64,000 nt of DNA from Paraburkholderia bannensis NBRC 103871 (GCF_000685015.1 NZ_BAYA01000005.1:248001-312000), one strand, 5' to 3'; positions 1 to 8,286 are shown, counted from the first letter of the stretch. The notes: generated by a model from the letters alone, not told the origin. Numbers and translations are program-made.

Positions 1-1
1 G

Positions 2-109
2 TACGGACTCAAGCCCGTGTATACCGGTTCGAGCGTGAGTTCGGGGCCGAGCTTCGTCACGCGCGAGAACCTCGCGGTGGTGCAGCAGTACGCCGGTTCT
101 TATCGATAA
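2..109 (+). CDS. Sugar ABC transporter periplasmic substrate-binding protein, C-terminal fragment
   Basis: Only the last 35 codons are in the window, ending in TAA. The tail has the look of the LacI/RbsB-type sugar-binding protein family: a GSSVSSGPSFVTREN segment, where this family closes the second lobe, followed by a short helix ending in SYR. Such proteins capture a sugar or cyclitol in the periplasm for an ABC importer. The next genes are a desaturase-like oxygenase and a MocE-type ferredoxin, which would suit a rhizopine or inositol-derivative binding protein of the MocB kind. That assignment is inference from context; the fragment alone does not fix the ligand. Confidence 0.6.
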   Translation, partial: YGLKPVYTGSSVSSGPSFVTRENLAVVQQYAGSYR

Positions 110-173
110 CCTCTTTATTTCCAGCCTGAAACGGCGCGCGCGGCGCGCCTCCTTCTTGCGACGGAGTCAAGCA

Positions 174-1172
174 ATGAATATCGACATGCAGTCCTGGTAC
201 CGCGTGGACATCGACCGCAAGGCGCTCAAGGAGCTTTCCGCGCGCTCGGATGCGCCAGGACTCGTGCAGGCGGGCGGCTTCTTCGCGCTGGTGGTCGCCA
301 CGGGTGCGCTCGCATGGTGGTCGCTGGGAACCGTGTGGGCGATTCCTGCGTTCCTGCTTTACGGCACGGTGTTCGCCTTCAGCGAGGCCGCCGCGCACGA
401 ACTGGGCCACGGCACGGCGTTCAAGACGCGCTGGCTCAACGAGTCCGTCTATTGGGTCATCTGTTTCATGTCGTGGCGCGAGCAGGTCTACAGCCGCTGG
501 CTGCACGCGAAGCATCACACCTGCACGCACCTGACCGCCGCGCCTTATAAGGATCCCGAACTGGCGTTCAAGCGCCCGCTCAGTTATCTCAAGCTGGTGA
601 CGGATTTCGTGCGCATCTCGCACGGCGTCCAGTTCCTGGGCGCGATCGTGCTGCACAGCTTTGGCATCGTCACGAAAGGCGCGAAGGAAGTCGTGCCCGA
701 AAGCGAGTACCGCAAGATGCGCAATAACTCGCGCGTGCTGCTGGCCTGTTATATCGGCGTATTGGCGTGGGCGATCCTGGCGCATAGCTGGCTGCCCATT
801 CTGTTTCTGTTCGTCTCACGCGCTTACGGCACCTGGCTGCACGAGCTGTGCGCGCTCACGCAGCACACGGGCCTCAAGGAGAACGTGCTCGATCATCGCG
901 TATCGAGCCGCACCGTGATGCTCAATCCCGCTGTGCGCTTTCTCTACTGGAACATGAACTACCACATCGAGCATCACATGTTTCCAAGCGTGCCGTTCCA
1001 TGCGCTGCCGCAGTTCCATGCCGCCGTTGCAGCGCAAATGCCCACGCCCTACGCCGGTTTGTGGCCCGCGTGGCGCGAGATTCTCGCGATCTTCGCAAAG
1101 CAGCAACGCGATCCCGATTATGTCGTCGTGCGCGAATTGCCGCCTGGCCGCCAGGGCGACGCGGTCGCGTGA
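174..1172 (+). CDS. Fatty-acid-desaturase-family (MocD-like) diiron membrane oxygenase
   Basis: A 332-residue integral membrane oxygenase. Three histidine clusters typical of membrane diiron desaturases and hydroxylases are visible: H75-x3-H79 (HELGH), H111-x2-HH (HAKHH, with another His at 119) and H264-x2-HH (HIEHH). Hydrophobic segments lie at about 32-70, 150-165 and 186-215. The ATG at 174 is preferred over an upstream in-frame TTG because GGAG sits seven bases before it. Fifty bases downstream lies a MocE-type Rieske ferredoxin, the electron donor paired with MocD in rhizopine catabolism in Rhizobium, where the pair removes a methyl group from a methylated inosamine. The substrate here is unproven; a lipid or terpenoid hydroxylase is the alternative. 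No reductase is adjacent. Confidence 0.8.
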   Translation: MNIDMQSWYRVDIDRKALKELSARSDAPGLVQAGGFFALVVATGALAWWSLGTVWAIPAFLLYGTVFAFSEAAAHELGHGTAFKTRWLNESVYWVICFMSWREQVYSRWLHAKHHTCTHLTAAPYKDPELAFKRPLSYLKLVTDFVRISHGVQFLGAIVLHSFGIVTKGAKEVVPESEYRKMRNNSRVLLACYIGVLAWAILAHSWLPILFLFVSRAYGTWLHELCALTQHTGLKENVLDHRVSSRTVMLNPAVRFLYWNMNYHIEHHMFPSVPFHALPQFHAAVAAQMPTPYAGLWPAWREILAIFAKQQRDPDYVVVRELPPGRQGDAVA

Positions 1173-1222
1173 ATACGCTGAATCAGGCGAATCACTCCAG
1201 ATCATTCGAACGGGACATCACG

Positions 1223-1546
1223 ATGAATATCCTGCAATGGCACCACGTCTGCACCACCGATGATATCGACGAAGAAGACGTCATCGAGTTCGCGCACGAA
1301 GGCAAGCTCTACGCGGTCTATCACACGGCATCGGGTTTCTATGCGACGGCGGGCACCTGCACGCACGAGACAGCGCGCCTGGCGGACGGTTTCGTATTCG
1401 GCGAGATCATCGAATGTCCCATGCACATGGGCCGTTTCGATATTCCGAGCGGCAAGGCGCAAGGTGCGCCCGTGTGCGTGAATCTTGCGACGCATCCGGT
1501 CAAGACCGAAGGCGACAGTGTGTTTATCGGGCTGGAAGTCGAGTAA
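1223..1546 (+). CDS. mocE: MocE-family Rieske-type [2Fe-2S] ferredoxin
   Basis: A 107-residue soluble electron carrier. It holds one Rieske cluster motif, C46-x-H48 then 16 residues then C65-x2-H68 (CTH and CPMH), which coordinates [2Fe-2S] through two Cys and two His. Length and spacing fit bacterial Rieske ferredoxins that feed oxygenases. It follows the desaturase-like gene by 50 bases on the same strand, so it is probably that enzyme's donor. The reductase that would complete the chain (MocF in Rhizobium) is not next to it. The ATG at 1223 was chosen because longer in-frame starts would run through the upstream gene. Confidence 0.85.
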   Translation: MNILQWHHVCTTDDIDEEDVIEFAHEGKLYAVYHTASGFYATAGTCTHETARLADGFVFGEIIECPMHMGRFDIPSGKAQGAPVCVNLATHPVKTEGDSVFIGLEVE

Positions 1547-1866
1547 CCGCATGGGGTAATTGCATCCGGCAACTCCACCTGCCGGAGCTTGCCACTGACG
1601 CATGGGTGGGCGATATGGGCCGCGGTTCATATCGCTATTTTTTTCGCATCATCTATTCATCGAAAGAACGCCAATTCTTACCTGCATGAAATATATTGGA
1701 AGCAATTGAATTATTTTAATTTCCATACATTCACAATGAAAGTAAAACTAAAGAATTCAAATTCACGGTCGTTATAAACAATGAATGAAAGTCATTGTCA
1801 TCGCAACGTGAAGCGCAAACGATAAAAGGCTTCACGGCGGCGCGAAATATGCGGGGATCGTCAACA
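1547..1866. other. AT-rich intergenic region
   Basis: No gene is supported here. From about 1640 to 1800 the sequence becomes strikingly AT-rich, with runs such as TTTTTTT and AATTATTTTAATTT, unlike the GC-rich surroundings. A short inverted repeat, CAATGA (1779-1784) and TCATTG (1792-1797), lies about 70 bases before the next gene. The region probably holds the promoter of the small protein at 1867 and may be bound by an H-NS-like silencer, which is inference from composition only. Confidence 0.5.
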
Positions 1867-2232
1867 ATGCAGGTTACATCGTCCACTTCCACTGCGGCCA
1901 TGCCGGCAAGCACGCCCGTCACCGCCAGTGCAGGCAAGCAGCCGGACAACAACGCGAGCAGGCAACCGGAGTCCAGCACGAAGGTCACGCTATCGGATGA
2001 GGGGTTGCAGAAAAGCGCCCAGAGCGACGCAACGGATGCAACGGATTCGACCGGTTCCGCGAGCACGACCGATACGGCTTCGTCGCTCAAGTCGGTGACT
2101 TACGGCGTGCTCGGCCTGCCCGACCCCACCAAGCCGCAGCCGACGGACAACAAGGCATTCGGCCTTGGCAAGGGCATCGCCGCGATCGGCACCGTGGTGA
2201 GCGTGGTGATGCTCGCGCTCAAATTCCTCTGA
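1867..2232 (+). CDS. Small Ser/Thr-rich protein with C-terminal membrane segment, function unknown
   Basis: A 121-residue protein I do not recognise. The first 75 residues are rich in Ser, Thr, Ala and Gln with little predicted structure. A middle stretch reads SLKSVTYGVLGLPDP. The last 20 residues (GIAAIGTVVSVVMLALKFL) form one hydrophobic helix, so it could be tail-anchored or a small secreted membrane-active protein. The ATG at 1867 has GGGGA 10 bases upstream and is preferred over in-frame ATGs further up. An AT-rich promoter region precedes it. The tail could suit a secreted structural or translocator-like protein, but nothing proves that. Confidence 0.55.
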   Translation: MQVTSSTSTAAMPASTPVTASAGKQPDNNASRQPESSTKVTLSDEGLQKSAQSDATDATDSTGSASTTDTASSLKSVTYGVLGLPDPTKPQPTDNKAFGLGKGIAAIGTVVSVVMLALKFL

Positions 2233-2528
2233 CCGTTTTACGCGCACTGGCGCAACGTTGGAGAACGTCTCACGGCGTATCGCTGCCCGCCTCCCGGCGC
2301 CTGCGCAGCCAGCGTCCCGCCCCGATCGGCAAGTGCAATAATGCGTGCACCCGCAACCGCGCGTGAGCGCAGCGGGTTCCTTCAAGTGCGAGAGTCGTTG
2401 TTGCAGGTCTGCATGCGACAGATGCACGGGGACGCCCCACGGGCGCGCCCTTTCGCGCTGCGCGCGTCGCGCGCCGCCCCAGCACAGACCGGACAACCGT
2501 TTCCGCTAACCGCCCGGGAGACGTCCCC

Positions 2529-3647
2529 ATGTCCTACCTCGAAGTGCTGGAGCCGCTTGTTCGCAGCCTGATCGCCCCCGAAGCCCCGCAGACCGACCAA
2601 CTCGCCCGCTTTCCGCGCGCCGCGCTCGACGCGCTCGGCGAGGCGGGCCTGCTCGGACTGATCAGCGCCGGGGAAGTCGGCGGCATGGGGCTGGGACTGG
2701 AGCAGGCCTGCCAGGTGGTCGAGCGCATCGCGCGCGATTGCCCGTCCACGGCGATGGTCGTCACGATGCACTACGCGGGCGCGGCGCTGATCGAAAAGTA
2801 CGGCCCAGCCGAAATCAGGAGCGCCATCGCGCGCGGCGAGCACCTCACCACGCTGGCATGGTCGGAGACCGGTTCGCGCAGTCATTTCTGGGCCCCGGTC
2901 GGCACGGCGCGCCCCGACGGCGACGATTTCGTGCTCAACGGCAACAAGAGCATGGTGACGTCGGCGGATCACGCCGATTCCTATGTGTGGTCGTCCCGCC
3001 CCGCGCACACGCCGCAGGGCGCCAGCACGCTCTGGCTCGTGGACAGCCGCGCGCAGGGCTTGCAGTGTCCGGCCGCCTTCGACGGCCTTGGCCTGCGCGG
3101 CAACGCCTCCGCGCCGGTTCGCGCCGAAGCCGTGCGCGTGCCCGCCAGCGCCATGCTCGGCGCGGACGGCGCCGGTGGCGACATCATGAACGGCGACGCG
3201 TTGCCGGTGTTTGCAAACCTGGTCGCGTCGACCGCCATCGGCATCGCCGACGGCACGCTGCAACGCGCGACGCAGCACATCACGGCCAGCCGTTTTGCGG
3301 AAAGCGGCGAGGCGCTCTGCGACCTGCCGACGATCCGCGCCTACCTCGCCCGCGCGCAGCTTCGCGCCGACCAGGCGCGCACGCTGCGCGACGACACGCT
3401 CGCCGCGCTCGCCACGGGCCGCGCCGACGCGATGCTGCGCGTGCTCGAAGTCAAGGCCGCCGCCGCCGAGGCCGCGCTCGACGTGACCGATACGGCGATG
3501 CGTATGTGCGGCGGCGCGGCCTTCCGCAAGGAAGCGGGCATCGAGCGCCTGTTCCGCGACGCCCGCGCCGCCTCGATCATGGGGCCGACGTCGGACGTCC
3601 TGTACGACTTCATCGGCCGCGCGCTGTGCGGCCTGCCGCTCGCCTGA
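2529..3647 (+). CDS. Acyl-CoA dehydrogenase-like flavoprotein (possible flavin monooxygenase)
   Basis: A 372-residue member of the acyl-CoA dehydrogenase fold: helical N-terminal domain (about 1-105), a beta domain with the flavin-contact region around LAWSETGSRSHFWAP and NGNKSMVTSADHAD (about 115-160), and a C-terminal helical bundle ending in GIERLFRDARAASIMGPTSDVLYD. The end is close to both true dehydrogenases and the DszC/SfnB-type flavin monooxygenases, so the reaction is open. GGGAG-type ribosome binding sequence lies just before the ATG. It starts a three-gene unit; the next gene begins 17 bases after its stop. With a diiron protein in the same unit, an oxidative step on a small sulfur- or phosphorus-containing substrate is conceivable, which is inference. 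Confidence 0.75.
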   Translation: MSYLEVLEPLVRSLIAPEAPQTDQLARFPRAALDALGEAGLLGLISAGEVGGMGLGLEQACQVVERIARDCPSTAMVVTMHYAGAALIEKYGPAEIRSAIARGEHLTTLAWSETGSRSHFWAPVGTARPDGDDFVLNGNKSMVTSADHADSYVWSSRPAHTPQGASTLWLVDSRAQGLQCPAAFDGLGLRGNASAPVRAEAVRVPASAMLGADGAGGDIMNGDALPVFANLVASTAIGIADGTLQRATQHITASRFAESGEALCDLPTIRAYLARAQLRADQARTLRDDTLAALATGRADAMLRVLEVKAAAAEAALDVTDTAMRMCGGAAFRKEAGIERLFRDARAASIMGPTSDVLYDFIGRALCGLPLA

Positions 3648-3664
3648 CGAAGAGGAACGACGCC

Positions 3665-4531
3665 ATGTCGCAAAACGCACCCCTGATGCTCGGCGCGGTG
3701 GCCTACGCGCCGAAGGTCGTCACGATCTGGGAAGGCTTCAAGTCCTGGTTCGCCTCGCACGGCCTCGCCATCGACTATCTGCTTTATTCGAACTACGAAA
3801 CGCAGGTCGAGGCGCAATTCGCCGGCGACATTGCCTTCGCCTGGAATTCGCCGCTCGCCTGGATCAGGGCAAAGCGCATTGCCGATGCGCGCGGCGAAAC
3901 CGTCCAGTCGCTCGTGATGCGCGACACCGATATCGATTTGCACTCGGTGCTGGTCGCGCGCAGCGAAAGCGGCGTCAGGACGCTCGCCGACCTGAACGGC
4001 ACGACCATCGGCTTCGGCGCGATCGACTCGCCCCAGGCCACGCTGATTCCGCTCGATCATCTGCGTCATGAGGGCGGCCTCGTCGCGGGGCGCGATTTCC
4101 AGGCGCGCCGTTTCGACGTGCTGGGCGGCAAGCACGGCGACCATATTGGCGGCGAACGCGATGCGGCCACGGCGCTGGTGAGCGGCGAGATCGACGCCGC
4201 GTGGATGATCGCAGGCAACTACAAGGCCTTTGCCGACGAAGGCACACTGCCCGCGGGCGCCACGCGCGTCGTCGCCACCACCAGCGCATTCGACCACTGC
4301 AACATGACGGTCAGCCCCGGCGTGGCGCAGGACGATGCGCGCCGCTTTGGCGAACTGCTGCTGTCGATGGACTGGAACGACGCGAAGGTGCGCCCGCTGC
4401 TCGAACTCGAAGGGCTGCGGCGCTGGCTGCCGGGCCGCACGAGCGGCTACGCGCTGCTCGACCGGGCGGTGACGGAGGAGTCCTTCTATGACGAGCAAGG
4501 CCGCATCGTCGAGCCCGCTTATCGATATTGA
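3665..4531 (+). CDS. PhnD-like phosphonate/phosphite-type substrate-binding protein lacking a signal peptide
   Basis: A 288-residue protein of the PhnD-type periplasmic-binding fold, recognisable from its opening beta strand (LMLGAVAYAPKVVTIWEGFKSWF), the NYETQVEAQFAGDIAFAWNSPLAW segment, the hinge with SVLVARSESGVRTLADLNGTTIGFG, and the GEIDAAWM strand. Family members normally carry a signal peptide and serve an ABC importer. Here the ATG at 3665 opens directly on the mature domain and no transporter genes are adjacent, so it is probably cytoplasmic. It lies between a flavoprotein and a diiron protein, overlapping the latter by 44 bases, which suggests co-translation. It may be a ligand sensor, a substrate chaperone or an enzyme on a binding-protein scaffold; none is proven. 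Confidence 0.7.
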   Translation: MSQNAPLMLGAVAYAPKVVTIWEGFKSWFASHGLAIDYLLYSNYETQVEAQFAGDIAFAWNSPLAWIRAKRIADARGETVQSLVMRDTDIDLHSVLVARSESGVRTLADLNGTTIGFGAIDSPQATLIPLDHLRHEGGLVAGRDFQARRFDVLGGKHGDHIGGERDAATALVSGEIDAAWMIAGNYKAFADEGTLPAGATRVVATTSAFDHCNMTVSPGVAQDDARRFGELLLSMDWNDAKVRPLLELEGLRRWLPGRTSGYALLDRAVTEESFYDEQGRIVEPAYRY

Positions 4532-5711
4532 GTCGCTCGGCTTCGACGCCGGCGCGCACCTGCTCGTCAGGCACGCGCTGGACGCGCTCGCGCCAGGCGA
4601 ACACCTGCGCGTCGTGGGTTGCGCGCCGGGCTGGGACGTCATGCTCGGGCACTGGTGCCGGGCGCAGGGTCATCTGTTGCAGTGGCACACGGACGACGAC
4701 GGGCGGCGTGTGGCGATGGTCTGCCGCGACGGCCGCTACGGGCGCTGGCGCGACGCACAACAGACTGGCCGCAGCGACCCGCGTGCGGCAGACGCCGTCG
4801 CTCCTCGCGCCCTGTCCACGTGGGGACTGGCGGCGCGCGGCGCGCAGGTGGAAGCGGGTTCGCCCGCGTTCGCGTTCCGGCTCGACAGCAAGCAGGAGGT
4901 GTGGACGGACAATGCGGGCGATCTCTACGCGCAGGCCGTCGCCGCGCAATGGAATCCCGACGAGGCAATCGACTGGTCGGTCGAGTTCGAACTTCCTGAG
5001 CCCGTGGAAGCCGCAGTCGTGCAGATCATGACCTACATGGTCGAAAACGAGAACGCCGCGCTCGTGGTGCCCGCCCGCTTTCTCGGCCAGTTGCATCCTC
5101 ACTATCGCGAACTCCAGGCGGCGCTGGCAATCCAGGTGGCCGACGAAGCGCGGCATATCGACGTGTTCACCCGACGCATTCGCCACAGGCACCGCGAACC
5201 GGCCTTGTCGACGGCGGGCGGCCAGGCGTCGCTCAAGACGCTGCTCGACGAAGCCGATTTTTCGGTCGCGAGTTTTCTGCTCTCGGTAATGGGCGAAGGC
5301 ACGTTCGTCACGTTGTTGCAGTTCCTCCAGGCGCACGGCCCCGATCCGCTGACGCGGCAGATCGCGCGTCTTGCCGCGCGCGACGAGGCCCGGCATGTTG
5401 CGCTGGGCATGTCCCACCTGCTCTACCGGCTCAGGAGCGAGCCCGATCTGCGCGTGCGCCTGGGACGCGCGATCGAGCAGCGTCACGGTGCGCTGGAAGG
5501 CACGGGCGGTCTCAACGAAGAAGTGTTCGATGCGCTGATTCTCGTCGCGGCGGGCGAACTGACGCCATCGGCGGTGGCGCGAGGCTATGCGCTCGTGCAG
5601 GCGCTGATGCGGGACATGGCCGATGGCCGCTATACGCGGCTGGTGCGACTCGGGTTCGACCACGCCCATGCGCGCGAACTCGCGTTGATGCACACGCGTA
5701 ATTTTATGTAG
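4488..5711 (+). CDS. TusA/SirA-like domain fused to a ferritin-like diiron protein
   Basis: A 407-residue two-part protein. Residues 10-80 resemble a TusA/SirA sulfur-carrier fold (GEHLRVVGCAPGWDVMLGHWCRAQGHLLQW), but the CPxP-type cysteine motif is absent, the position reading GFDAGAHL. Residues about 165-400 form a ferritin-like helical bundle with two halves of carboxylate diiron ligands: E186 or E188 (YMVENENAA), E220-x2-H223 (DEARH), E270 (GEGTF), and E300-x2-H303 (DEARH). This pattern is used by ribonucleotide-reductase-like and AurF-like oxygenases. The gene starts 44 bases inside the preceding PhnD-like gene, so translation is likely coupled. Substrate unknown; I know no characterised protein with this fusion. 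Confidence 0.7.
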   Translation: MTSKAASSSPLIDIESLGFDAGAHLLVRHALDALAPGEHLRVVGCAPGWDVMLGHWCRAQGHLLQWHTDDDGRRVAMVCRDGRYGRWRDAQQTGRSDPRAADAVAPRALSTWGLAARGAQVEAGSPAFAFRLDSKQEVWTDNAGDLYAQAVAAQWNPDEAIDWSVEFELPEPVEAAVVQIMTYMVENENAALVVPARFLGQLHPHYRELQAALAIQVADEARHIDVFTRRIRHRHREPALSTAGGQASLKTLLDEADFSVASFLLSVMGEGTFVTLLQFLQAHGPDPLTRQIARLAARDEARHVALGMSHLLYRLRSEPDLRVRLGRAIEQRHGALEGTGGLNEEVFDALILVAAGELTPSAVARGYALVQALMRDMADGRYTRLVRLGFDHAHARELALMHTRNFM

Positions 5712-5730
5712 CGGCGTGGGCTTGGCGCGC

Positions 5731-6339
5731 TCAGGTCTGCCGCTTCAGATACGCGTGCCGGTACAGGATCGTCCAGATCGTTAGCGCACCATAGACGCCA
5801 TATCTGACCAGGGCGTCGTCACGCCCCGGACTGTCGATCATCGCGCCCACCAACCACGCCCGGATCGCGTTCTCCCCCACCAGGCCCAGGCCCCACACAG
5901 CGGTCATGAGGCGGATCGAGTTCACGAGCGCCGGACGCGTCTGCCACATCTCGTCGAATTCCCGTTCGCGACCTTGCCGCTCGCGCGCCAGCGTCGAGCG
6001 CGCGAGGTAAAACACCAGCGGGCGATGGAGCGCCAGGGACAGCAAAAACAGCACGCCGATCAAGCCGCCGATCAACGGCTCACGCGTTTCGCGCAACCAG
6101 AGCCCGGCGGGCGACGCCAGCAGGAGCAGCGACATCGCCAGGCCCGCCAGCACGATGGCGCTTAGCGCATCGAAGTGCCGCCAGCGCACGAAATCGAAGC
6201 CGATCCAGGCCAGCAACGGCAGCGCCGACGCGATCAGCGCACCCTCCAGCCCCCAGCGAGGCAACGCCAGCCGATACGCCAGCATGGGCAGCGCCACGTT
6301 GACGGTGAACGCCAGAACGTACCGGGCGGACGGAATCAT
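5731..6339 (-). CDS. VC0807-family multi-pass membrane protein
   Basis: About 202 residues with five or six hydrophobic segments (YVLAFTVNVALPMLAYRLAL, EGALIASALPLLAWIGFDF, FDALSAIVLAGLAMSLLLLA, LIGGLIGVLFLLSLAL and others) separated by short basic loops, typical of the VC0807 family related in shape to intracellular septation protein A. Biochemical role unknown. It is convergent with the diiron gene, ending only 19 bases from that stop. The start is uncertain: an ATG at 6339 and a TTG at 6354 are both in frame, neither with a clear ribosome binding site. Confidence 0.65.
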   Translation of the reverse strand: MIPSARYVLAFTVNVALPMLAYRLALPRWGLEGALIASALPLLAWIGFDFVRWRHFDALSAIVLAGLAMSLLLLASPAGLWLRETREPLIGGLIGVLFLLSLALHRPLVFYLARSTLARERQGREREFDEMWQTRPALVNSIRLMTAVWGLGLVGENAIRAWLVGAMIDSPGRDDALVRYGVYGALTIWTILYRHAYLKRQT

Positions 6340-6576
6340 TTGGGCAGCACGCAATGAGATCTGCGCCGATAGTAGCGCGAAGCAGCATGGAGGCGACGTT
6401 CAAAGCGTACGCACCGTACGCCCCCTCCCCTCGAACCAGTTTTTTCCTCATTACCAACCACAAAAAACATCGTTTCGCGATTTTTTTGTGCTGAAGAAAA
6501 TCCGCGATACAGCAACGGCCGATTCCGGCGCTGCGGTGCAACGGCGGAACAAGCCCCGAAAAACAGAGGAAAAAGC

Positions 6577-8232
6577 ATGTCAGGTGAAAACACGGCTATC
6601 GATAGTACGAGCGCCTTCGACTATGTGATCGTGGGCGCGGGCTCGTCAGGCTGCGTGCTGGCGAACCGCCTGAGCGCGGATCCCAACGTGAGCGTGTGCC
6701 TGATCGAGGCGGGCAGCCACGACCGCAATGTGCGGATCCAGACGCCCGCCGGCACCATCACGCTCTACAAGAGCAAGAAGTACAGCTGGAATTTCTTCTC
6801 GGCGCCCCAGAAGAACCTCAACGGCCGCAGCCTGCATACGCCGCGTGGCAGGGCGCTGGGCGGTTCAAGCTCGATGAACAGCATGATCTATATTCGCGGC
6901 CACGCGAGCGACTACGACAAGTGGGAAGCAGCGGGCTGCGAGGGTTGGGGCTGGAAGGACGTGCTGCCGTATTTCCGCAAGTCCGAGAACAACCGCCTCG
7001 CGCAGGATCCCGGCTTGCATGGCGTGACCGGCGAGCTTTACGTCGATGCGCCGCGCGACCCCAATCCCGTGTCGAACCTCTTCGTGAAGGCCGCCGAGCG
7101 CGTCGGCATCAAGCGCAACAACGATTTCAACGGGCGGCAGTTCGAAGGCTGCGGCATCTACAACGTCACGCAAAAGGACGCGAAGCGCCTGTCCAGCTAC
7201 CGCGCGTTCGTTGCACCGGTCAGGGAGCGGGCGAATCTCACGGTCGTGACCGATTGCGCGGTGCAATCGGTCATCCTCGAAAACAAGGTCGCCAAGGGCG
7301 TGAAGGTAATCGTGGGCGGCGCGGCGAAGTCCATCGTCGCGCGCCGTGAAGTCATCCTCAGCGCCGGTGCGCTGGGCACGCCGCAGCTTCTGCTGGCGTC
7401 GGGCATCGGGCCGAAGGACGCGCTCGAACAGGCAGGCGTCGAGGTTCGCCACGATCTGCCGGGCGTGGGCAAGAACTTGCAGGATCACCTCGACGGACTC
7501 GTGACCGTGCGCTCGAAAAGCCCTAAAACGCTGGGGTTTTCGCTCGCGTCGCTGCCCAGCGTGATCGCCGCGCCGCTGCGTTACGTGTTCGGCCAGAAGG
7601 GCTGGCTCACAACCAATTACGTGGAAGCGGGCGGCTTCGCGCGCACGCCGCTCTCGCCCGACCTGCCCGACGTGCAGTTCCACTTCGTGCCTGGTTATCG
7701 CAGCCATCGCGGCAGGCTGTTCGAATGGGGCCACGGTTACGCCGTCCATACCTGCGTGCTGCGCCCTAAAAGCATCGGCGAGTTAAAGCTCAATGCCAGC
7801 GGCCAGCTCGTGATCGATTTCAATTTCCTGTCGAATCCCGAGGATGGACGCGTGCTCGTGGAAGGCCTGAAGCTGGCGCGCAAGATCCTGGCCGATCCCG
7901 TATTCGACGAGATTCGCGGCAAGGAAATGCTGCCCGGCAAGGCGGTGCAAACCGACGAACAGCTCTGGGCCTATATCCGCGACTATGCGGCCACGGTGTT
8001 CCATCCGGTGGGCACCTGCAAGATGGGCGTGGACGCCATGAGCGTTGTGAGCCCCACGAGCCTGAAGGTGCAAGGGATCGAAGGCCTGCGCGTCGCGGAC
8101 GCGTCCATCATGCCTACGCTGATTAGCGGCAATACCAACGCGCCGTGCATCATGATCGGCGAGCGCGCCGCCGACATGATCCTGCATGGCGAGCGTGCCC
8201 ACGACGCGGCAACGCAAGGCGCGATCGGCTAA
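6577..8232 (+). CDS. GMC-family FAD-dependent choline dehydrogenase-like oxidoreductase
   Basis: A 551-residue glucose-methanol-choline oxidoreductase that oxidises an alcohol (a primary or polyol-type substrate) with FAD. The dinucleotide-binding motif G20-x-G22-x2-G25 with E44 closing the Rossmann strand is at the N terminus. The family signature GRALGGSSSMNSMIYIRG is near residue 90, the second signature GALGTPQLLLASGIG near 265, and the active-site pair H476 (FHPVGTCKMG) and N519 (ISGNTNAPC) are in place. AGAGGAAAAAGC before the ATG supplies a purine-rich ribosome site. No signal peptide is seen, so it is cytoplasmic and likely passes electrons to an acceptor or quinone. An NCS1 permease follows after a hairpin. 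Confidence 0.9.
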   Translation: MSGENTAIDSTSAFDYVIVGAGSSGCVLANRLSADPNVSVCLIEAGSHDRNVRIQTPAGTITLYKSKKYSWNFFSAPQKNLNGRSLHTPRGRALGGSSSMNSMIYIRGHASDYDKWEAAGCEGWGWKDVLPYFRKSENNRLAQDPGLHGVTGELYVDAPRDPNPVSNLFVKAAERVGIKRNNDFNGRQFEGCGIYNVTQKDAKRLSSYRAFVAPVRERANLTVVTDCAVQSVILENKVAKGVKVIVGGAAKSIVARREVILSAGALGTPQLLLASGIGPKDALEQAGVEVRHDLPGVGKNLQDHLDGLVTVRSKSPKTLGFSLASLPSVIAAPLRYVFGQKGWLTTNYVEAGGFARTPLSPDLPDVQFHFVPGYRSHRGRLFEWGHGYAVHTCVLRPKSIGELKLNASGQLVIDFNFLSNPEDGRVLVEGLKLARKILADPVFDEIRGKEMLPGKAVQTDEQLWAYIRDYAATVFHPVGTCKMGVDAMSVVSPTSLKVQGIEGLRVADASIMPTLISGNTNAPCIMIGERAADMILHGERAHDAATQGAIG

Positions 8233-8250
8233 ACCGGCTAGATCGCGCAG

Positions 8251-8286
8251 GCGCAGCTTGCAAAGCATTGCCAATGCAAGCCGCGC
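8251..8286 (+). terminator. Hairpin after the GMC gene
   Basis: A 12-base stem GCGCAGCTTGCA pairs with TGCAAGCCGCGC (one mismatch) across a 12-base loop, followed by CTTTCTGG. The loop side also holds an alternative small palindrome GCATTG-C-CAATGC (8265-8277), so two mutually exclusive folds exist. The weak T-run makes it an imperfect intrinsic terminator. Confidence 0.5.

Noticed and set aside
2382-3680. Long minus-strand open frame opposite the acyl-CoA-dehydrogenase-like gene
   Set aside because: Arg/Ala-rich translation with no family motif, expected from a high-GC gene read on the wrong strand; the plus-strand frame has domains and a ribosome site.
3665-4531. Phosphonate ABC importer component
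   Set aside because: No signal peptide and no permease or ATPase genes nearby, so transport was not claimed.
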